Of a stretch of DNA of 9,167 nt, positions 5,961 through 9,167 are shown piece by piece. The stretch's first letter is position 1; every line of letters begins with the position of its first letter. The stretch comes from an uncultured bacterium (GTDB lineage: Bacteria; Patescibacteriota; Minisyncoccia; Phycocordibacterales; PALSA-1337). The stretch is from positions 1 through 9,167 of the forward strand of contig CAIPWS010000097.1 in NCBI GenBank assembly GCA_903868845.1. The letters are read 5' to 3'. The translations under genes were made by a program, and so were the position numbers. Below the pieces are notes generated by a model that saw only the letters and a program-made list of their open reading frames with translations, did not search any database and had not been told where the DNA came from.

Positions 5961-6017
5961 GAAACCCCACCATATCAACACGGAACACCACCGTCGCGAG
6001 ATGGTGGTTTCTGTTTT
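5961..6017 (+). terminator. Terminator of the 5522 gene, with two competing left arms
   Basis: The core hairpin is ACCACC plus GT (5987-5994) with AT plus GGTGGT (6001-6008), loop CGCGAG, followed by TTCTGTTTT. A second upstream arm GAAACCCCACCAT (5961-5973) can pair with the same right arm ATGGTGGTTTC (6001-6011) over 11 bp with a 2-base bulge. Confidence 0.7.
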
Positions 6018-6093
6018 ACACTATTATAGATTGATGACAAACTCTTTTCAGATGACACAACCACCCCTCCGCATGCACAAACATTTAACCGAA

Positions 6094-6127
6094 AACCCGC
6101 CGTTCGCATATAGCTACTAAGCGGGTT
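6094..6127 (-). terminator. Terminator of the YkgJ-like gene
   Basis: On the minus strand AACCCGC (6127-6121) pairs with GCGGGTT (6100-6094) across a 20-base loop and is followed by TTCGGTTAAA. The left arm overlaps the TAA stop codon. The large loop makes it weaker than the rpmA terminator. Confidence 0.6.
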
Positions 6128-6605
6128 AGAACCTTCCTTTTGAGAATTTGACGACTTGAATTTCTTTATCAACAACATCACCGAAAACAAGCCTGTAATC
6201 TGCAACGTTTTTCCCTTCCGGTACATAGAGTCTTGGGTTACCTTGGATTGGTACATGCAGTACGAATTTACCGGCTTGTAGGTTTATTCCTGTCTGCTTT
6301 TTCACAAACCCAGAACTCATCATTCCTTCCCGTGCTTCCCAGAGATACAGAACCAAACCAATGCCAGGAATTTCCTGAAAGTCTGGGACAATTCCAGTAT
6401 TGTCTGGACGATACTCAGAAAGTCCAAAGCCAAGGAGCCAAGCACACGTGAATTCTTGACATGACTTTGGGCGACCAGAGTAAATCATGCATCCCTTATT
6501 GACCTGACAAAGACTACACCAGGTACCTGGTAATTTGTGCATCTCAAACACTCCATGTGTTCTGCAACAAAGAGTACATGTGCCGCAAGTGCGATTGGTA
6601 TCCAT
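6126..6605 (-). CDS. YkgJ-type Cys-cluster (zinc/iron-chelating) protein
   Basis: This is a member of the CxxCxxCC (YkgJ/UPF0153) family, predicted to bind zinc or an iron-sulfur centre; the biological role is unknown. The start is ATG 6605, not the longer frame at 6629, because AAGGAGGT (minus 6618-6611) sits just upstream. Seen in the 159 residues: C7-G-T-C10-T-L-C13-C14, then W-C30-S-L-C33, G-C39, and the family block Y-S-G-R-P-K-S-C49-Q-E-F-T-C54-A-W-L. The C-terminal two thirds is a beta-rich tail without further Cys. The extra C30/C33 pair gives more potential ligands than the minimal motif. It is cytoplasmic, with no signal. It is a single-gene unit with its own extended -10, strong ribosome site and terminator, inside the higher-GC block. 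Confidence 0.85.
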   Translation of the reverse strand: MDTNRTCGTCTLCCRTHGVFEMHKLPGTWCSLCQVNKGCMIYSGRPKSCQEFTCAWLLGFGLSEYRPDNTGIVPDFQEIPGIGLVLYLWEAREGMMSSGFVKKQTGINLQAGKFVLHVPIQGNPRLYVPEGKNVADYRLVFGDVVDKEIQVVKFSKGRF

Positions 6606-6629
6606 TTGACACCTCCTTTCTGAAACCAA

Positions 6630-6638
6630 ATTATCACA
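6630..6638 (-). promoter_or_regulatory. Extended -10 for the YkgJ-like gene
   Basis: On the minus strand TGT-GATAAT (6638-6630) is an extended -10 with a 5/6 hexamer. It puts the start near 6623, leaving just enough leader for the AAGGAGGT ribosome site. There is no good -35. Confidence 0.45.
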
Positions 6639-6941
6639 ACTGAGTAGGTTAAGCTAGTAGCTGAATATGATTAATTATCAATTCTGGACCAGAAATGGCT
6701 CAACGGTGCGATTCCAATTTATAAATGTGGATAAGTGGTCGTTTTTAAAAGCATGTGCTACCCCCGCCGGCACACACTATTTACCAGCATATTAAAATTG
6801 AGCCTTCTGATGGCCTAATTTTCATATGTGCCCAAAGAGCATGTCACCCCCCCACCACTTTTGAGGCCAAGAGGGCGACACATACTTTCTATGACCTTTT
6901 GAACTTTAACGCCTTTTCCGACACTATTACATATATTATCG
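6639..6941. other. Largely gene-free spacer with GC-rich patch and internal repeat
   Basis: No gene is confidently called in this 303-bp stretch. It holds a 13-bp palindrome TTCTGG-A-CCAGAA (6682-6694), a single DnaA-box 9-mer TGTGGATAA (6726-6734), a GC-rich hairpin (6754-6774), a run of seven C (6847-6853), and a degenerate in-frame repeat. The repeat is 36 bases apart (6830 and 6866) in a plus-strand frame that opens at GTG 6755 and runs to 7003, across the end of the kinase gene. That frame encodes A-Q-R-A-C-H and A-K-R-A-T-H at the two copies. No ribosome site precedes it, so I leave it as a candidate only. Confidence 0.5.
6742..6774 (-). terminator. Possible distal terminator of the rplI-def-kinase cluster
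   Basis: On the minus strand TGTGC (6774-6770) pairs with GCACA (6758-6754) across a G-rich 11-base loop and is followed by TGCTTTTAAAAA. The stem is only 5 bp, and it lies about 170 bases past the kinase stop, so it would end a long 3' untranslated region or a separate small RNA. Confidence 0.3.
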
Positions 6942-7499
6942 CTAAAGAAGATGTTGAAAAGCCTCATCAGCACTCTCGTACACAGGATACCCATATTTCT
7001 TAGCTTCATTTATATACATTGGACGTTCAACTTCAAAAAACGTACGTGCTTCTAGCTCCTGCAACTCAACAGTACTTCCCCATCTTGGATCCTTCTTGTT
7101 GCGTTCAAATATCTCCTCAAAGTTTTTGCCGACCAACACCACTCCAGGAAAATTCAAATCTCTCTTTGCAAGATGTGGAAGAATATTTACACACTCAAAA
7201 ATAACAGGTCGTAGCTCATTCTCATATTTTCTTATTTCCGCAGGAAATACCGGCCACAAAGCTTCAGATTGAGCCACAAGGTTACTCCATTGGTCTTTTG
7301 GACTAGTCTTGGTCAAATATTCAAACTCATTTTGATTTAAATAGAAATCAGTCCATTTTTTATACTCTTTATTATTAGAAAGACCTTCACGCAAATCATC
7401 CAAGGAGACAGCAATTCCACCAAGTGAATCAGCAAGCTTCTTAGCCAGATATGATTTTCCAGATGCTGGTATGTCAGTGATGAATAATCTCTTAGACAT
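6942..7499 (-). CDS. P-loop nucleotide/small-molecule kinase-like protein
   Basis: This is a predicted P-loop NTPase of the adenylate-kinase/AAA_33/zeta-toxin-like kinase group; the substrate is unknown. The start is ATG 7499: it begins right at the Walker A strand and overlaps the def stop by 8 bases (ATGTCTAA), a classic coupled start. The longer open frame to 7622 would bury 131 bases of def. Seen in 185 residues: L-F-I-T-D9-I-P-A-S-G-K15-S16, a Walker A whose first Gly is Asp; S-L-D34-D35-L-R-E, where the substrate- or base-binding Asp pair of this group usually lies; and E-R-N-K-K-D-P-R-W-G, a possible Arg-bearing lid. No partner antitoxin is adjacent. Being last in a minus-strand cluster with def and rplI suggests housekeeping rather than a toxin. 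Confidence 0.8.
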   Translation of the reverse strand: MSKRLFITDIPASGKSYLAKKLADSLGGIAVSLDDLREGLSNNKEYKKWTDFYLNQNEFEYLTKTSPKDQWSNLVAQSEALWPVFPAEIRKYENELRPVIFECVNILPHLAKRDLNFPGVVLVGKNFEEIFERNKKDPRWGSTVELQELEARTFFEVERPMYINEAKKYGYPVYESADEAFQHLL

Positions 7500-8130
7500 G
7501 TTTTGAATTCTTGATCTTCTCCCACTTACTTCTTGGACACTTATTTGACCAATTTCTCCAAGCTTCCTTGTTCCTATATTCAGGAAATTCATCTTTCTCA
7601 ACCCAATGAAGCTTATTCTCATCTTTTATATGAGTAATAAATTCCTTACCATTCAAATGATCAATTTCATGTTGGAATATCCTTGCAACATAACCAGAAT
7701 AACTTTCTTTGACGATGTCGCCATCTGCATCATAAGCCCTAATTTTAACCTTATCTGGACGTGAGACGATACCACAAACACAATCAGTAGAGAAGCAGCC
7801 TTCATACCATTCCCCACTCTTCTTTGAACTCCAAGTGATTTCAGGATTGATATACAAGCGCAGATCGCCAACCTTACCTTTACCATTTGCAGCCACATCA
7901 ACAAGTAAAATTCTCTTCGAAATACCAATTTGTGGTGCAGCCAAGCCAACCAATGTCTTCTTTTCTCCTTGCTCTCCATGTGCAACAAAAAGCATCTCCT
8001 TGATATCATTTCTTGTTTCAAGAGAACCAATATCAGCAACGCTGACCTTCTTTGATATTTTTCTTAAAAGTGGATCATTCGGCTTAAGAAACTTTTCAAA
8101 TCTTGGCTTTGATTTTATTTTCTTAGGCAT
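7492..8130 (-). CDS. def: Peptide deformylase
   Basis: This removes the formyl group from the N-terminal Met of new proteins, using a metal ion in the cytoplasm. Seen (numbered from ATG 8130): motif I G62-L-A-A-P-Q67; motif II E110-G-C112-F-S114; motif III Q-H154-E155-I-D-H158. The metal ligands Cys 112, His 154 and His 158 and the catalytic Glu 155 are all present. Length is 212 residues; the last 45 form a charged, Trp-rich extension beyond the usual end of the domain, and there is an N-terminal basic lead of about 10 residues. An in-frame TTG at 8142 with AAGGGG six bases upstream is a real alternative start adding four residues. It follows rplI by 15 bases and overlaps the kinase by 8, so the three are probably co-transcribed. 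Confidence 0.96.
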   Translation of the reverse strand: MPKKIKSKPRFEKFLKPNDPLLRKISKKVSVADIGSLETRNDIKEMLFVAHGEQGEKKTLVGLAAPQIGISKRILLVDVAANGKGKVGDLRLYINPEITWSSKKSGEWYEGCFSTDCVCGIVSRPDKVKIRAYDADGDIVKESYSGYVARIFQHEIDHLNGKEFITHIKDENKLHWVEKDEFPEYRNKEAWRNWSNKCPRSKWEKIKNSKHV

Positions 8131-8145
8131 AATTTCCGCCAAAAC

Positions 8146-8589
8146 TTACCCCTTCTTCACAACCAACTTGAACTTTGCTGATTTGCTGCCAGCACGGACT
8201 TCAACTGTATATTCACCAACTTCCTTGATCGGCTGTGTGAGCTGTATAAAAGAAGGATCCACCTGAACATGAGCTTGCTTAGAGAGTTCTGCGGCTATAG
8301 CATCATTGTGGAGACCAGCAAACAAGTGACCCTTCTCATTGGCCTTGCCGGAAATCGTCAAAACGATAGCGTCCAAAGACTTGATATTCTTTTCCATAAG
8401 CTCCTCCTGAACCTTGTTTTCAGCTGCCATTCGGCTCTTCATGACACCAATACGCTTCACTGCTTCTGGAGTAGCAGAAATAGCCAAACCTTGTGGTATA
8501 AGCAAGTTTAAAGCGTGTCCATCACTAACCTCCTTTATCTCGTATTTCTGACCAATCTTCTTAACATCTTTCAGTAATATTACTTTCAT
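8146..8589 (-). CDS. rplI: 50S ribosomal protein bL9
   Basis: This is a large-subunit protein that extends from the L1-stalk side of the ribosome. Seen: the N-terminal domain starts [13 protein letters not shown] and carries [16 protein letters not shown], matching the family's D-G-Y-A-R-N-F-L-I-P-x-G-x-A block, with Leu in place of the usual Arg. A charged connecting helix spans about residues 40-75, and the C-terminal domain has G-H-L-F-A-G-L-H and ends in basic residues. At 147 residues it is complete. Known: some CPR lineages are reported to have lost bL9, so its presence is taxonomically informative. The ATG lies directly behind a TATAAT box, with no Shine-Dalgarno site. It leads the rplI-def-kinase cluster. 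Confidence 0.97.
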   Translation of the reverse strand: MKVILLKDVKKIGQKYEIKEVSDGHALNLLIPQGLAISATPEAVKRIGVMKSRMAAENKVQEELMEKNIKSLDAIVLTISGKANEKGHLFAGLHNDAIAAELSKQAHVQVDPSFIQLTQPIKEVGEYTVEVRAGSKSAKFKLVVKKG

Positions 8590-8597
8590 TTGATTTA

Positions 8598-8626
8598 ATT
8601 ATATTTAACTAATAATTCCGTGTTTC
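8598..8626 (-). promoter_or_regulatory. rplI promoter, leaderless type
   Basis: On the minus strand a perfect TATAAT (8603-8598) lies 8 bases before ATG 8589. A weak GAAACA (8626-8621; 3/6) stands 17 bases further upstream. The predicted start falls at or within 2-3 bases of the ATG, leaving no room for a ribosome site. Confidence 0.55.
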
Positions 8627-8640
8627 CACCTTATCATATC

Positions 8641-9167
8641 CTATGGTTTTGCCAATAGAAGCTCTACAGCCTTATCTGTCACAGGATCCTTCGTACCAGC
8701 GATATCCTTGTCTGTTACTGTTACTGGGTAATCTGGATCTAGACCGTCGTGTGATAGGTTGTGACCATTTGGTGTGAGCCAGCGAGCTATAGTGACTTTG
8801 AGTGATGTATCTGGAGTTATTGGTATAAGTTCTTGAACAGAACCTTTACCAAATGTTTTACCTCCAACTAGTTTTGCTATACCATTTTCCTGTAATGCTC
8901 CTGCAAGAATCTCTGAAGCTGAAGCAGATCCACTATCGGTCAAGATAAGCATTTGCAAGTTGTCATTGAATACATCATAACCCTTACTTCTGAATACATT
9001 TGGAGCACCATGTGTACCGAAGTCTTCTGTAACAACCTTCTTCCCTATCGGTAGGAAATATGAAGCCATGTCCCAAGCAGCATCGAGATAACCACCAGGA
9101 TTGCCACGTAGATCTAGTATGAGCTTATGATCGCCAGATGCTATGAGTTTACGAAGTGCCTCGCGGA
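8641..9167 (-). CDS. S41 C-terminal processing peptidase (CtpA/Tsp-like), 5'-partial
   Basis: This is the C-terminal part of a serine-lysine protease that cleaves envelope proteins at their C-terminus. The frame runs off the right edge of the window, so the N-terminal signal or anchor and PDZ domain are not seen; the internal Met at 9069 is not the start. Seen, reading from the edge: L-I-L-D-L-R-G-N-P-G-G (codons near 9120-9090), D-S-G-S-A-S-A-S-E-I-L-A-G-A-L with the candidate nucleophile Ser at codon 8922-8920, and G-G-K-T-F-G-K-G-S-V-Q with the general-base Lys at codon 8847-8845. The 25-residue Ser-Lys distance equals that in E. coli Tsp and B. subtilis CtpB. The protein ends shortly after G-L-D-P-D-Y-P-V. 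The gene lies 51 bases upstream of rplI, whose own promoter sits in that gap. Confidence 0.96.
   Translation of the reverse strand, partial: REALRKLIASGDHKLILDLRGNPGGYLDAAWDMASYFLPIGKKVVTEDFGTHGAPNVFRSKGYDVFNDNLQMLILTDSGSASASEILAGALQENGIAKLVGGKTFGKGSVQELIPITPDTSLKVTIARWLTPNGHNLSHDGLDPDYPVTVTDKDIAGTKDPVTDKAVELLLAKP

Noticed and set aside
5975..6256. Minus-strand 93-aa frame beside the YkgJ-like gene
   Set aside because: It overlaps that gene in another frame and runs through its terminator; no ribosome site.
6691..6720. tRNA-like T-arm fragment (GGTGCGATTCC) near 6706
   Set aside because: No acceptor, D-arm or anticodon stem can be built around it, and the T-loop consensus is not matched.
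7500..7622. 41-residue N-terminal extension of the P-loop kinase
   Set aside because: It would overlap def by 131 bases; ATG 7499 begins just before the Walker A strand and forms a normal 8-base coupled overlap.
7653..8039. Minus-strand 128-aa frame within def, and the plus-strand 143-aa frame at 7835-8266
   Set aside because: Both are shadows of def and rplI, whose catalytic or family motifs are in the called frames.
1..9167. CRISPR array, insertion sequence or prophage
   Set aside because: No regularly spaced direct repeats, transposase or integrase motifs, terminal inverted repeats or structural phage proteins were seen on either strand.

Overview
The window looks like a chromosomal segment of a Patescibacteria (Candidate Phyla Radiation) bacterium, probably of the Parcubacteria/Paceibacteria side. 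The basis is the compact AT-leaning layout, a short zinc-free glutamyl-tRNA synthetase of the type I associate with CPR genomes, a small one-helix membrane protein typical of these genomes, and housekeeping genes that lack Shine-Dalgarno sites and sit directly behind -10 boxes. The affiliation is inference from family resemblance; no 16S or phylogeny is available here.

Layout. (1) 1-360: a small orphan Cys-rich protein that may continue off the left edge, closed by a hairpin. (2) 382-3458, + strand: gltX, an overlapping secreted coiled-coil/LytM (M23) peptidase, then a small membrane protein with its own promoter. (3) 3540-4022, - strand: a secreted lytic-transglycosylase-like protein, divergent from rpmA (bL27) at 4259-4531. 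Their shared 235-bp spacer holds both promoters, a set of GCCATAT/ATATGGC repeats, and a two-part hairpin at the predicted 5' end of the transglycosylase mRNA. (4) 4559-6638: a block of three separately transcribed genes (two orphans in divergent orientation and a YkgJ-type Cys-cluster protein). It has clear Shine-Dalgarno sites, its own terminators and visibly higher GC (about 45-50% in 60-base lines counted by hand, against about 30-40% in several flanking lines). (5) 6639-6941: gene-free or nearly so, with a GC-rich patch, a degenerate internal repeat and a hairpin. (6) 6942-9167, - strand: a cluster reading S41 C-terminal processing peptidase (partial) > rplI (bL9) > def > P-loop kinase.

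How it fits together. gltX, rpmA, rplI and def are translation or protein-maturation genes. The M23 peptidase, the transglycosylase-like protein and the S41 protease act on the cell envelope. No defence, CRISPR, mobile-element or RNA gene could be supported. The least explained parts are the divergent orphan pair at 4.66-5.94 kb with a perfect palindrome between them, the structured divergent spacer at 4.02-4.26 kb, and the 6.64-6.94 kb region.
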